The position numbers and the translations under genes were made by a program. A stretch of 64,000 nt of DNA, taken from Benincasa hispida (taxonomy: Eukaryota > Streptophyta > Magnoliopsida > Cucurbitales > Cucurbitaceae). Of the stretch, positions 22,491 to 33,775 are shown piece after piece. Every line of letters starts with the position of its first letter. The stretch's first letter is position 1. The stretch covers positions 49,711,600 to 49,775,599 of the forward strand of contig NC_052354.1 of NCBI RefSeq assembly GCF_009727055.1. The letters run 5' to 3'. Below the pieces are notes generated by a model, which had not been told where the DNA came from, made no database searches, and saw nothing but the letters and a program-made list of their open reading frames with translations.

Positions 22491-24499
22491 TGATGACGGG
22501 CAGAAATGCACGACATTATAGGCATTTTATTTAGAATTATGAGGGCTGTTAAGTAGAATATGCGGCGAATATGTTAGGAATTCATGAGAAAATGAGTTTG
22601 CGTTGATCGACTTTAAGAATCTCAGCTAACCCACTATTATGTGTTATTATGCGTTCAATTGTTTATTTTTGTAGCAACTGCAGAAAGTGATTGCATACGT
22701 GGAAGCCAGGCTATCGCAAATACGACCGCATGCAGGGAATCTCTCCATCACAGAGGCGAGCGCATACGTTCGATGCATGGATATTGCGGCCATTAACCAC
22801 ATGCATCCATCGCATAGAAGTTGCGATCGTCAAGCGAATGCGGTCATTGCAAGGAGATTACGGCTTCAGATAATAACCATAATAGAAGGGATGAACATAA
22901 GGTTGGTGGAATGCAAGCATGAACGCATACATTGGGATTATAAAAAAGATGATGTTGACATTTCATCTACCATGTCGTTAGTAGCAGAGATTCAGAAAAG
23001 GACCATCACGCCGTGAGTGTCAGATTTAGAGCAGGTCCATTAATGCTATCGACGATCAAGCTCTATAAATAGAAGCTGTAGAGCAGAATTTTAGATTATC
23101 CAAGGTTTTTTGCCTGAGGCTCCCTGCCTTAGAGCGAATCCTTATGATCCAGACTAAAGCGTGAGAAGAAAGCTTGAGAGTCCTTCATCCCCTTCAATCA
23201 TTCCGAGTGACGACCGGAGCCTTTGCCGGAGTTAGAGCTCGAGAGAGTCTACTTCACCGCCCATCCATGGCACCACCGGCAGCCTTGACACACATCTGCT
23301 GAAAGCAAGACATTGCTTCCAACTGGCCCTCCATTACTCTTCTTTCTTTGTATTGTAATACATTTTGGCTTAAGGAATTAATACATTTTGTGATCAATGC
23401 ATTTCTATATTTCCTTCAATTTCATCTCCATCTTCATTTACTTAGCATCCTTTACTTTCATTGCATCACTGAGTAAGACTGTTAGAGTATTGCATACTTA
23501 ATCATGTGACATAGGAATAAAAAAAAAATAGCAAACTACCGGGAGGTGTGCGTTGCGTGAGTGTTGTGAGAAAACCTTATTTGCTTAGTGTGAAGTTGTA
23601 GCAATGCTTGTCTATAAGCAGACACAATGCTTGTCTATGAGTAGAATCAACAGCAACTAACTGGGTAAGTGGTTGGTTGCATAAAGCAATGTAAGCAAGT
23701 GTTCACTAGAGATAGGAATAATCTTACGTCAATTAGGTTTATGTCCTTATCTTATGAGCGCATCATTCATCATTTAGGCATACTTGGGAGAGTAGTCTAA
23801 AAACTAAATCTAAGTCTCGAGAGAGCGGATTGGATCGCATAAGCAAGAATGGGGAACTTAGGAATAAGCTCCGTTTGCTAATACACAGTGCATGCACCCT
23901 TTAAGTAGGATATAGTGGTATGCGGTCATCTCGCTTATGTGTGAGAGCATGTGAGTGGGCATATGGAGGCTTAGAAATAAGCTTCTCGACACTATCATAT
24001 ATACATTGCATGCATCTACGTCAAGTGTGTATAGCATGATCGCATAGCTTGCGTTGGCTAGGGTTGCCCTTGCGATGAAGCTTAGGTTTGCGATGAAGAC
24101 ATCTTCACCATTTTATCTATTTTTCCATGCATTTTACTACGCGTCAACTGTTTCCGTGTTTCTACCTCTCATTCATACTTCCATCACTTAATCTGTTAGT
24201 TAGGATTAGGAGTAGTGCTTAGCCCATAACCCTCATCATTCTTTTATTTATTCGCCGCATACACTTTTCCGCATACATTTAGCTACAAGTCCCTGAGTTC
24301 GACCTCGGATCACCTGAGAAACTTGCGATCTCATTATACTTGGCGAGAGAGCAAGAAAACTTGTGACAGGAACACATGATCATTACATATGAGATCAATG
24401 CATACATTCCATTCCAACGCATGACCACCGACGCATGAGAACCAACACATAACCTAAGACATGCATTGCATAATTGCGTTCAAAAAATTCTTGTCACCA
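22491..24499. mobile_element. Solo LTR, 2009 bp, nested in copia RT
   Basis: It begins TGATGACGGG and ends CTTGTCACCA, so the ends are TG...CA with inverted similarity (TGATGACGGG versus TGGTGACAAG). It is flanked by perfect 5-bp repeats ATAAG (22486-22490, 24500-24504). No second copy of its ends lies inside, so it is a single LTR left by recombination between two LTRs. It contains TATAAATA (23064-23071), a likely promoter, followed by leader-like sequence. It is clearly richer in G+C than its surroundings and full of CGCAT, GCATACG and ATGCG words. Its size suggests a Ty3-type parent, which is inference. The two open frames at 22687-23016 have no recognisable domain. Confidence 0.9.
23064..23071 (+). 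promoter_or_regulatory. TATA box of the solo LTR
   Basis: TATAAATA within CTCTATAAATAGAAGC, followed after about 30-40 bp by a plausible transcription start. The context fits an LTR promoter reading plus. Confidence 0.6.
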
Positions 24500-24504
24500 A
24501 TAAG
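24500..24504. repeat. Target-site duplication ATAAG, right copy
   Basis: The partner of 22486-22490. Confidence 0.9.
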
Positions 24505-25976
24505 CCCGCTAATTAGAAAGTAGTTGGTTGTAAATGGATCTTCAAGCTTAAACCAAGTGTTGATGATAAAGAACCACCTAGGTTCAAAACAAGATTAGTT
24601 GCAAAAGGGTTTACACAAACCCAAGGAATAGACTATGAAGATATTTTTCCCTCATGGTAAGACATACATCCGTTAGAATTCTTATGTCTTTAACTGTTGC
24701 TTATGATTTAGAACTAGAGCAACTTGATGTTAAGACGACCTTTTTGCATGGAGATCTAAAAGAAACCATATATATGTCACAACCGTTAGGATTTATTGAA
24801 AGAGTATCAAAAAACAAAGTTTAGTATCAAAAAACAAAGTTTTTCTTTTGAGCAAATCCCTATATGGTTTAAAGCAATCTCCTAGGCAATGGTGCTTGAA
24901 GTTTGGCTCATTTATTATTTCTTGTGGATTCTCTAGGAGCAAGCTTGATCATTGTGTCTACTTCAAACATAGTGAAGATAAATCCTCTATTATCTTACTA
25001 CTTTATGTTGATGACATGTTAATTGCTTGCAAAAATTAGCTAGAGATAGAAAAACTTAAACATCAACTGAAATGAGAGTTTGAAATGAAGGAATTTGAAC
25101 AAGCTAGAAGAATTTTAGGTATTGATATAAAGAGAGACAGGTTGAAGAGGAAGTTAGCTCTGTCCCAAGAACAATACCATTCTAAAATGCTGGCTAGATT
25201 CAATATGGCAAGTTGTAAAGAAGTTAATACTCCATTTGCCAAACACTTTAAACTCTCAGCCTTTCAATCACTAGTTACTGAAGATGAAAAGCAAGGTATG
25301 GAAAGCGTCCCTTATGCAAATGTTGTAGGTTGCTTGATGTATTTAATGGTCTATACCAAACCAAATTTAACATATTCAATGAGTGTTGTAAGCAGATTTA
25401 TGGTGAATCCGGAAAAGAACATTGGAATGTGTCAAGTGGATATTCAAGTATATCAAATCAACTTTGTCTGTTGGTTTACTATACTCCAAAAATAACCCAA
25501 ATCAAAATAGCTTAGTGGGATATATGGATGTTGATTATGTAGCAGACTGTGATAAAAGAAGATCGTTGTTTGGATATGTTTTCTTGTATTTAGGAAACCT
25601 AGTTAGTTGGAAGACTACACTATAGTCAATTGTAGCCTTGTCAACTACTAAATCCGAGTATATAGCTACTACTGATGGTTTTAAGGAAGCAATTTGGCTA
25701 AAAGAAATTACAAATGAATTAGTACATGATGAAAGTATTGTCAGAGTTTTCTGTGATAGCCAGAGTGTTGTGTACTTGTCAAAGAACCAGACTTTCCACA
25801 ACAGAACTAAGCATATTGATGTTCGATACCATTTTCTAAGGGATATATTGGTAAGTGGCAGATATAACTTAGAGAAAATATCTTCAAATGAAAATGCAGC
25901 AAATGCGTGGACCAAATCATTACCTTATGGAAAACATAAGAGTTGTCTCAGAACTCTCAAGACATGCTCTATGTAA
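24505..25976 (+). pseudogene. Copia reverse transcriptase and RNase H, broken
   Basis: It continues directly from the sequence left of the solo LTR (TWTLVDK, then KVVGCKWIFKLKP). Seen in order: RLVAKGFTQTQGIDYEDIF, LEQLDVKTTFLHGDL, SLYGLKQSPRQW, YVDD intact at 25004-25015, TPFAKHFKLS, then RNase H with STTKSEYIATTDGFKEAIWL, FCDSQSVVYLSKNQTFHNRT and HIDVRYHFLRD, ending at TAA 25974-25976. Stops at 24524, 24657, 25037 and 25071 and a frameshift near 25430 interrupt it. A 20-bp duplication (GTATCAAAAAACAAAGTTTA) lies near 24805-24842. Confidence 0.9.
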
Positions 25977-26044
25977 AAAGTATACTTAAGCGGTCACTTT
26001 TGTTTTGTATTTTTGTAGCTAAAGGAAAAAGGACAAAAGCTATC

Positions 26045-26055
26045 AAGGTGGAGAT
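26045..26055 (+). other. Polypurine tract of the copia element
   Basis: AAGGTGGAGAT directly before the 3' LTR start TGTTATAA, as expected for plus-strand priming. Confidence 0.8.
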
Positions 26056-26056
26056 T

Positions 26057-26730
26057 TGTTATAAATGATATCTATTATCTTTTTTGTATTTGCCTTCTAA
26101 AAGCAGGTGACATCAACTAAGGTTAGGGAGAGGTTACACATAACGTGAAGAATAACAAATTGGTTATTGGGCATCAGGTGGGATAGGCGCGCGTTTCACC
26201 AAGGCCATTTTCGTGATTCATTTTTAAACCCTTTATATTTAAGCTTTCGGCAGAGAGTGAGGACAAGAGGGGAAAATACGAGTGTGGTGGTCTGGTTTTT
26301 TGAAGCTCACAGAGATATGAAAATTTTGCCTGAGTCATTTGTTCAGTAATATTGAAGTTCATCAATATTGAAGGAAGAATCACAAGCTAAAGCTGTCTTA
26401 TCTTCTTCCCGAGAGAATAGAAGATTGCAAGCTGGAAAGGAGATTCCACTAGTTGAGGTGAGTGAAGAGTTGTTCACTGTTTATTCTCCTTCTCACGAAT
26501 TTACACTTGAATGGGCTGGTATTGCCATATTTGTATTGTATGAGCTACTGAATCCTAATAAAAGTGACTGAAAGTGGATGTAGATTTTTATAATCGAACC
26601 ACTATAAATTGCTGGTGTTTCGTTCTCTCTTCCCTTGCTCTTAAACTAGATATAGCTGGAAGATTTGTTGGTTATGTTGTGCTTTTTTCCTATTCTCTAA
26701 AGTCAGTAAGCTTCTCACTAAGCTTTAACA
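26057..26730 (+). repeat. 3' LTR of the copia element
   Basis: About 674 bp from TGTTATAAATGAT to AGCTTTAACA. The right edge is set by the CA end and the AACAA that follows, since the 5' LTR is truncated and cannot confirm it. It ends 372 bp before the start codon of the downstream EF-hand gene. Confidence 0.75.
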
Positions 26731-27102
26731 AACAAGAAATCAAATTTATTTGAGGAGACTTTTAGAGAACGTTGACTCATGCTTCGAATTGTTTCATGTC
26801 ATAAATAAATACGAATACTCAAGAAATACATCTATATTTTAAATTAATTTTAAAAATGATAAAATAACTTTGAATTGTTTTAAAAATGGGTTGGGTTGTT
26901 AATTATTTTCCAGTTTTGAGATTAAAAGTAATTTTGAACCCATATTTAATTTCGGTGGAGAAAAGTAAAAGCGATATTTCTTAAAAGACAAAGGTATTCT
27001 TTGCAGCCCAAAAGAATCAGAGAGTCAATTCCGCATTCCAAGTAAACTCATTCATTTCCCTCTCTCTTCTCTCTCGATCTTTTTTTCTTCCTCCCACTGA
27101 GA
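26731..27102 (+). promoter_or_regulatory. Short upstream region and 5' leader of the EF-hand gene
   Basis: Only about 370 bp separate the copia LTR from the ATG. A pyrimidine-rich leader (TTTCCCTCTCTCTTCTCTCT and following, about 27055-27095) is typical of plant 5' UTRs. No clear TATA box is seen; GATATTTCTTAAAAG near 26971 is a weak candidate. Confidence 0.5.
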
Positions 27103-30100
27103 ATGTCAGAAGGCGCAATAACCGTCCTAGACGGCACACAGCTAAGGGACATTGACCTCTCTCCGCCATTCTCCGATGGCGCTGTCACCGGAGCTCAGGT
27201 CCTCGACCTCGCCGATTCCACAGTCTCCTCGTCTCTCTTCGGGATCGCCTTGCCGGGGACTCTCAGATCATCTACTCTTAATACCATCGGTCTCCACGAC
27301 ATTGTTGCTTTCCGACAATCCCAGCTCACTCCAGAACGAGCCTCTGAGATTCTGAAGGACTATGTATCTGCGATCGCCGATGGTTTACGAGGTATCTTGT
27401 TGTGTATTCAGTAATGTTCGTAAATTTCGTTATTTGAGCTCTTGGCAGCTCATCAGGAAGTACGATTGAGTTTTTTTTTTTTCCTTTTCTTTTTCATGAA
27501 ATTTACATTTTAGATCTTGCGAATTGTGAATTAGCTAGCCTTTAAAGGACGAACAGAAAAAATGTGTTGAAGTTGAACTGATGGCTTAACTGTTGGTCGT
27601 TTGTCTGGATTCCAAACAGGTGTAGGGCGTTGATTACCAATGTGAACTAGATAATCCTCTCAAAAGTAATAATCTGATACTTTAGATACATACACCTAGG
27701 TACAGATATTATATATCTGTCTGGTTCGACCATTTTAGTCTTGTAAAGAGATTGAGGGTTATCAAGATAACTTTGTATTATGCTTGTGTGGTGAGAACGA
27801 GGATACTTCTTGAATTGGTATTGTGGACAACTGCTATAATTTGGGTCTGCATAGCTTTAGCTTCCTGCTATGGACTTGCAATATGTTTGACAGAGCAGGG
27901 GTTGGAAGGCTTGGAGTTTAGTGTGAAATCTTACGGCAACCAGGGATTTGAATAGAGGAGGGAGTCAAGGAATCCTAGTGTGCGAATTTGTAGCCGAAAA
28001 GTGATAAATTCCTAAGGATTTCCTTTGAGACATTTGAATAATATGGCCATTTTAGCCAAATTTAAGACAATAAGATGTAAGACCATCTCATAATTGATAT
28101 GAATACTTCTAGACGCAGGCGCAGTGTTATATTCAGATAAAATATATGGAAGTGTGCAACTCCGGTTGGTATTATAATGAAAACATATTAAAATATAAGT
28201 AGAATGCTAAATATTTTGTTATTGTTTGTAGCATTTGTGTAACTTTTTTGTAGGTTCAAATGTTGATGGACAGTGAGACTAACTTGTGACCAATGATCCG
28301 TAACATTTTTGTAGGTTATAATTCAGACTTATATTTTAGGAATGTGCCTTCAGCTATGGTCATATTTTTCTTCTTAAACAATGTTCTGGCACCTCCCTTT
28401 GTCATAGTGGTGTCTGTATGTGCACAAACAGTATGAGTAAGTAATTGGCACGGGCTCATGAAATTAGGCTCACTTTCGTGGATCATCTTTTTGTTCCAGA
28501 TGATCCATTTCTCTATTAAGGTCCTGCTGTTTGTCATTGTTTATTAGGTAATTGATTTGTTGGATATTTTTCTCTAATTTATTTGTATAGCGGAAGAACA
28601 TTACTAATGTACTTTTTGTGTTTCCAGATGATCCTCTTTTAGTGTCAATTTTGGATGGGAACACTCTGCATATTTTCCTAGATGATGAAGATGATTTTGC
28701 AATGCTAGCCGAGACCCTGTTCACTGATTTAGATACAGAAGATAAAGGAAAGATCAAGAAGAGTGAGATTAAAAATGCTCTTATCCACATGGGGGTTGAA
28801 ACGGGTGTACCACCTCTTTCAGGTTTATTCATATGTTACTTTCCTCTCTCTCATTTTTCCCCTTTTTGTAATTATTTAATTATCGGTAATGTACTTCCCA
28901 TCATTACTTGGTGTCAATGGACAGAATTGTATTGTACACACTTCTACAATGAATTTATTTGTAAGTTGGTCTTCTTGCCCTTGCTTGTGAAGAATTTCAA
29001 AATTTTTTGCTCAATTATATCCACTGTTTCATGTGTTCAACATATCATGCTTAAAACTCCCTTACATAAGCTTCTACGAGGATATTTTGAACCTCCTCTT
29101 AGAGGTACAGGAGTCACATAGAGCTATCATGCTAGTACAAGTCTCCAAGTATTTGCAGAAAAACCATATTGCTTCTCATTATTATTATTACTACTTCAAA
29201 TACTCTCAATGCTAAATATGTGCAAGAATTTCTAAAATATTTTAGTATCATTAAGGAGATATAGGTAAGACTCATCAATGGGAAATTTTTGTTTAAAACA
29301 TTCTTTATTGATTTTCCTATGTTGGGAATGGCTTTCAAGCAACTCTCTAATATGACTCGAGAACTTTAGTTTTGAGCATTTCTTCTACTTTTAGCTGATT
29401 AGTAAAAGGCAGTTTACTTCACGTTTGAAGTGATTACCTGTGTGCATTCTCAACGAACTTCTCCATGTAACATATTTGCAATGAAACAGAATATCCTTTG
29501 CTGAGCGACATTTTGCAAAAACACGAAGTGGAGAGTAGCAATGAATTGGGTCAAGCTCAATTTGCAGAAGTGCTTCAGGCTGTCCTTCAAGAGTTAGCAG
29601 ATACACTAGCAAAAAAACCCTATGTTTTCATTCAAAATATCAAGATCACTAATGGAGCTCAGATTAAAAAGGTAAATCATGTTGCCATTCCTTTTCTTAC
29701 CTTGGAGACATACCTTTCAATGATATCTTTTCCTTGACGTTGGAAATGAGAAGTGTAGTAAACCCATTTTTATGAGAAGCTATGGTAGAGTAGTAAACCC
29801 TCTTCTTCGATAGTTTTACTGGCCTGACTTATCTGCATCCTACATCTTACGTACTAAAAGGATTCCACCCAATCAGATTGTGGATTCGTTTTTAGGGGAT
29901 GTAATTGATGAACTCAGTTTAGTAATTTTGATAAATCTAGTGTTACATAATATCAGTAGCAGACACTGATAAAGGAATTGAAAATATCAACAGCACATAG
30001 TTTAACGGGTAAGCCCCGATCTACAGTGTACTCTTTTTTTCCTCAAGTTCTGCACTTTGGTGACTAACTCCTGGATGTTAAAACACTATCCATTGCTCTT

Positions 30101-30905
30101 AATACCATGTAAAGTTGCAGTTGTTATTTTATACTCGGAGGAAATTTTCCTTTCTTTTAGTCTTATGATAAGATAGCTACTACTGGGTGCAGTGACCTAG
30201 TTCACTGGAGTTGAAGTTACCAAATTCTAAGTCCATATGGATTTGTGTCTAATTGTTCCACATTTAGCTCCTCCAACCATATTCTCTACATGAACTAGAG
30301 TCAATCCAAATTGATCTCGTAATAGATTTGCTATTGAACAACTCTATTTTTCAAGTGATTCATGATATCGTGTCAAGTTTACCCATTCTTAATTAAGTAG
30401 CCTGCACTTCACGTATCGTAAACTGAATGTACATATACACAATGAGATCTGGTAGTTCTTTCCTCTTCAGTATCCGAAGTCAATAAAGTTTTCTTTCATC
30501 CTGCCTGGCTTAACTTCTAACTTTTATTTGCGAACTGAGTAATTTTGAAGACATTGTAATTTCTGATGTGAGTTGCAGCTTTTGGCTGACGAGAAGCAAT
30601 TCAACGATGTCATAGAAAAGCTCTGGCAGTGGCAGGGAACCCATAAAGAAGAGGATGGGGTAACAACTTTGCAAAAAATCAGGAATTACTTCGAAAAAGA
30701 ATGGAAGGAACTGGGTTTGCCACCTACAGAAGCCAATGAAGCCGTGGTTCTTCTCTATGATGCAATATTTGCTGATATAGCGAAAGAGAAATGTGGTTCA
30801 ATATCTGACAAAAATCAATTTGAAAAACTTGCACAGGAGATTTTGGAGATATTTGTGGAGCAGCTTGAAGTCAGTCCTGTGTATTATGATTGTGACTGCA
30901 AATGA
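27103..30905 (+). CDS. EF-hand family protein, four exons, 330 residues
   Basis: A complete gene. Exons 27103-27391, 28628-28822, 29490-29671 and 30579-30905 join in frame (993 bp) through GT-AG introns. The protein starts [20 protein letters not shown]. One canonical EF-hand loop, [12 protein letters not shown] (residues 132-143), has Asp1, Gly6, Ile8 and Glu12; the rest is largely helical, and the C-terminus is YYDCDCK. It resembles the uncharacterised plant 'calcium-binding EF-hand family protein' group (AT4G38810-like in Arabidopsis), which is recall. There is no signal peptide or membrane segment, so it is probably cytosolic or nuclear. The ATG is the first in the leader. Introns 1 (1.2 kb) and 3 (0.9 kb) are long but contain no recognised genes. 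The role is unknown beyond likely calcium binding. Confidence 0.9.
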
Positions 30906-31332
30906 GCAAGGCGACCGTGTTAAATCCGGAGCTCGTATTGTCACTTAAAGGATTGGTCGTTTCTGCAATCATCATTCTCTTATGATCAGGTACGAGCATT
31001 TAAGGGTAAAGTAATTATAATATCAAACTAGAGTGGAGCTAGGATGTTAATCATGAAATCATAGTCATTTTCATTATTATACCATACTGAATTTGAAGGC
31101 CCTTGATGTGGCCAATAGATTCTATACCATGACATACAAAATCAGAAGCATAAAAATACATCATTCAGATGAGATTTGGTTGTGTTTCTTCTCTGTATAT
31201 TTTTTTTGTGAGGAACAATTTGTACTGGCAAAATTTTCTTGACTCCCAAGTACAGCTTTTGTCTGATGGGATTAAAAATTTGAATTCCAATTCCAATTCC
31301 ATAAATAAAAACAAGTTTCTAAAAATCGTGAC
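30906..31332 (+). other. 3' region of the EF-hand gene
   Basis: The likely 3' UTR and flank. AATAAA-type signals occur near 31302 (CATAAATAAAAAC); the true cleavage site cannot be told from sequence. Confidence 0.4.
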
Positions 31333-31640
31333 TGTTTAGTAACCATTTGATTTTTTGTTTTTGGATTTTGGTTTTTAAAATCAAGTCTATTTCTTTTCCA
31401 ATTTTTTTACCATGGATTGCATCTTTCTTAAGTAATAATATTGAATTCCTAACTAAATTCTAAAAAAACAAAAACAAGTTTTGAAAATCTACTTTTTTTT
31501 AGTTTCAAAACTTGGCTTGGTTTTTGAAAACACTGATAATGCAGATGACAAAGCAACTAATTTAGAAGTGGAATGAGTGTTTATAACTTAATTTTCAATA
31601 ACTAAAACAAAAAACCAAATATGATTATCAAATGGGGTCT
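31333..31640. mobile_element. MITE of the GTTTGGTAATCA family, copy 1
   Basis: It starts TTTAGTAACCATTTGATTTT and ends ATGATTATCAAATGGGGTCT, which are inverted matches. Interior landmarks such as TTACCATGGATTGCAT and TTTAGTTTCAAAACTTGG are shared with the copy at 31853. Confidence 0.8.
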
Positions 31641-31852
31641 ACATTTTTTGTATTTTGTTTTTCTTTAAAAAAAAGAACTTAGTTTGAATTTTAAAAACAC
31701 TAATAACAAGTAGATATAGTAAAATAAAGAAATCAATAAATGAAAGTAGTATTTATAAACACAAGTTCTTAAAACTAAAAATTATATGGTTATCAAACAA
31801 GATTCTAGTGTTAAAGAAAATTTGAATTTGGATGGCTTGCATTTTGGTTAGT
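31641..31852. repeat. Half copy of the same MITE family
   Basis: Only the right half is visible, ending ATGGTTATCAAACAAGATTCT near 31785-31805. Confidence 0.5.
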
Positions 31853-32166
31853 TAGACCTCGTTTGGTAATCATTTTGTTTTTATTTTTATTTTTAAAAAT
31901 TAAGTCTATATCATTCATATTCTTACCATGATTTGCATATTACTTTTAAGTACAATGGTTGAATTTTTAATCAAATTCTAAAAACAAAAACAACTTTTTG
32001 AAAGTTACTTTTTTTAGTTTCCAAAATTTGGTTTGATTTTTTAAACCATTGGTGAAAAGTGGATAATAAAGAGAAATTTGGAGGTAAAAGTAGTGTCTAT
32101 AGGTTTAATTTCAAAAAAAAAAAAAAAATAATAAAATAAAATAAAATGATTACCAAACGGGGTCTT
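31853..32166. mobile_element. MITE of the GTTTGGTAATCA family, copy 2
   Basis: Terminal inverted repeats are clear: AGACCTCGTTTGGTAATCAT at the left and ATGATTACCAAACGGGGTCT at the right. About 314 bp, AT-rich, no coding capacity. hAT- or Mutator-type origin is possible; the target duplication was not resolved. Confidence 0.85.
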
Positions 32167-33110
32167 AGATTAGGAGTTTCAAAAACTTGGATTCGTATAC
32201 TTAAGGAAATAATTGATAAAAATGTGTGCAGATTAAGAATAGATTGTCGCTCAATTGATTAGAGCATATATTCACCACAAAGAGATTATAAGTTTGAATT
32301 TTTCTTTCTAAAATTATTGCGGTTGTATCAATTAAAACATAACAAATAATAGTATTAATTTAAATACACTTTCGTAATTGAATCAATTGAGACTTTCATT
32401 ATATATTTTTTTTAAAACAGCTAATCCATAATATTCGCACTTGTATAAGACTTTTGTAAATGCATTGATTAATCGAAATTAGATAGATGCAAGAATCAAA
32501 TTGATAATAGAGGTTCTCATTGTCTTCTATCTTTATCTACTAATTTAGAAAACAACAGGTGATAATTTTTCTTCCTACTTTGGTGGAATTTTTGGAGAAG
32601 CGAATATTCAGATGATTTTGAATTGATTTTCAATAGAATCAAATGAATATCTACAAATTACTAACAAAACGTCTAAATTTGTCTACTTATAAACGTTTAA
32701 GGTTAAGAAGCTGATATAACTATTTGGGATTTTAATTGATACAACCCAAATTATATGGATATAATTTGATATTTTTCTTAAAACCTAAAATAAATTTTAA
32801 AAAAAATCTATTTGAATTACATAAAATCAAAACTAAATTTGATAGAGTGGTCAGGTCTTCTAACTTCTCATAAATCAAATTTTCCATCAAGTTAGTGTTT
32901 AGCATCTAACTTTTCAAATGTAAGTATGAAAAGATGGGAGAGAATAGGGATGCAATAGGAACTTTTAAGGGGATGTTGGTAACATGAATTGTGTCGAGTT
33001 GGTAAAAATTATCAACTCAATGTTTGATTTCCCAAGTTTAAATTTTCTATTAAAGTCTCGTGTATGGTGATACATCATATTTTGGGAAATGTAATCAATC
33101 TTCAACTAAA

Positions 33111-33400
33111 GTCCGTTCAATAACCATTTGATTTTTTGTTTTTAGTTTTTGAAAATTAAACTTACAAACACTCTTTCCACCTCTAGGTTTCTTGTTTTAT
33201 TATCTACTTTCTATCTATGTTTTAAAAAATCAAGTCAAATTTTAAAATTTAAAAAAGTAGTTTTAGAAAACTTGTTTCTATTTTTAGATTTTGGCTAAGA
33301 TTCAAAAAAAAAAATGCCAATCATAGTAATAAAATGAGAGAATATATGCTTAATTTTAAAAAGTCAACAAAAAAAAATGAAATGATTACCAAACAAGGCC
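33111..33400. mobile_element. MITE of the GTTTGGTAATCA family, copy 3 (inverted)
   Basis: It starts GTCCGTTCAATAACCATTTG and ends ATGATTACCAAACAAGGCC. The interior runs in the opposite order to copies 1 and 2 (TTTAAAAAATCAAGTCAAAT before the Lys/Phe-rich block). Confidence 0.75.
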
Positions 33401-33482
33401 TAAATTTTACAAACCAAACACTAAAAAGTAAGGTTTGTTGCTGTGAAGAAGAAGTGCAAGTTTTTTTTCTTAAAAAAAAAAA

Positions 33483-33775
33483 AAAAAAAATCTAAGTATA
33501 GCATTATAAAGTATATCAGTCGAGTATATCAACATTATAAAAGAGTGCATAATTATCAAGTTTATCTGCAATATATCAGTCAAATGTATCAGTATCAAGT
33601 ATATCAATCAAGTGTATCAAATTTATCAACCGTATAAAGGAATGAATGATTGACTAATTTATCAGTAGATTATTAGTCAAGTACATCATTATCAAGGTAG
33701 TGTATGATTGTTAAATATATTATTCAAGTGCATCATTCTCAAGTATAGCAAGTGTACCAAATGTATATTAGTAAT
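33483..33775. repeat. Degenerate TATCAGT/TATCAAGT short-period repeat
   Basis: It contains many GTATATCA, TGTATCA and TATCAAGT words at irregular spacing. A similar but longer stretch lies at 57180-58110. The open frame across it is low-complexity. Confidence 0.65.

Larger units (their letters stand above)
19725..26730 (+). mobile_element. Ty1-copia LTR retrotransposon, decayed, split by a solo LTR
   Basis: The LTR starts TGTTATAAATGAT at both ends (19725 and 26057). The 5' LTR is truncated after about 20037, where homology to the 3' LTR stops and gag begins. The domain order gag, protease, integrase, RT, RNase H runs on the plus strand. AGCAA (19720-19724) and AACAA (26731-26735) are a possible target duplication with one mismatch. 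A 2009-bp foreign LTR sits inside the start of RT. All coding parts have stops. Confidence 0.9.

Noticed and set aside
22687..23016. 109-codon frame in the solo LTR
   Set aside because: It lies within an LTR upstream of its TATA box and has no recognisable domain.
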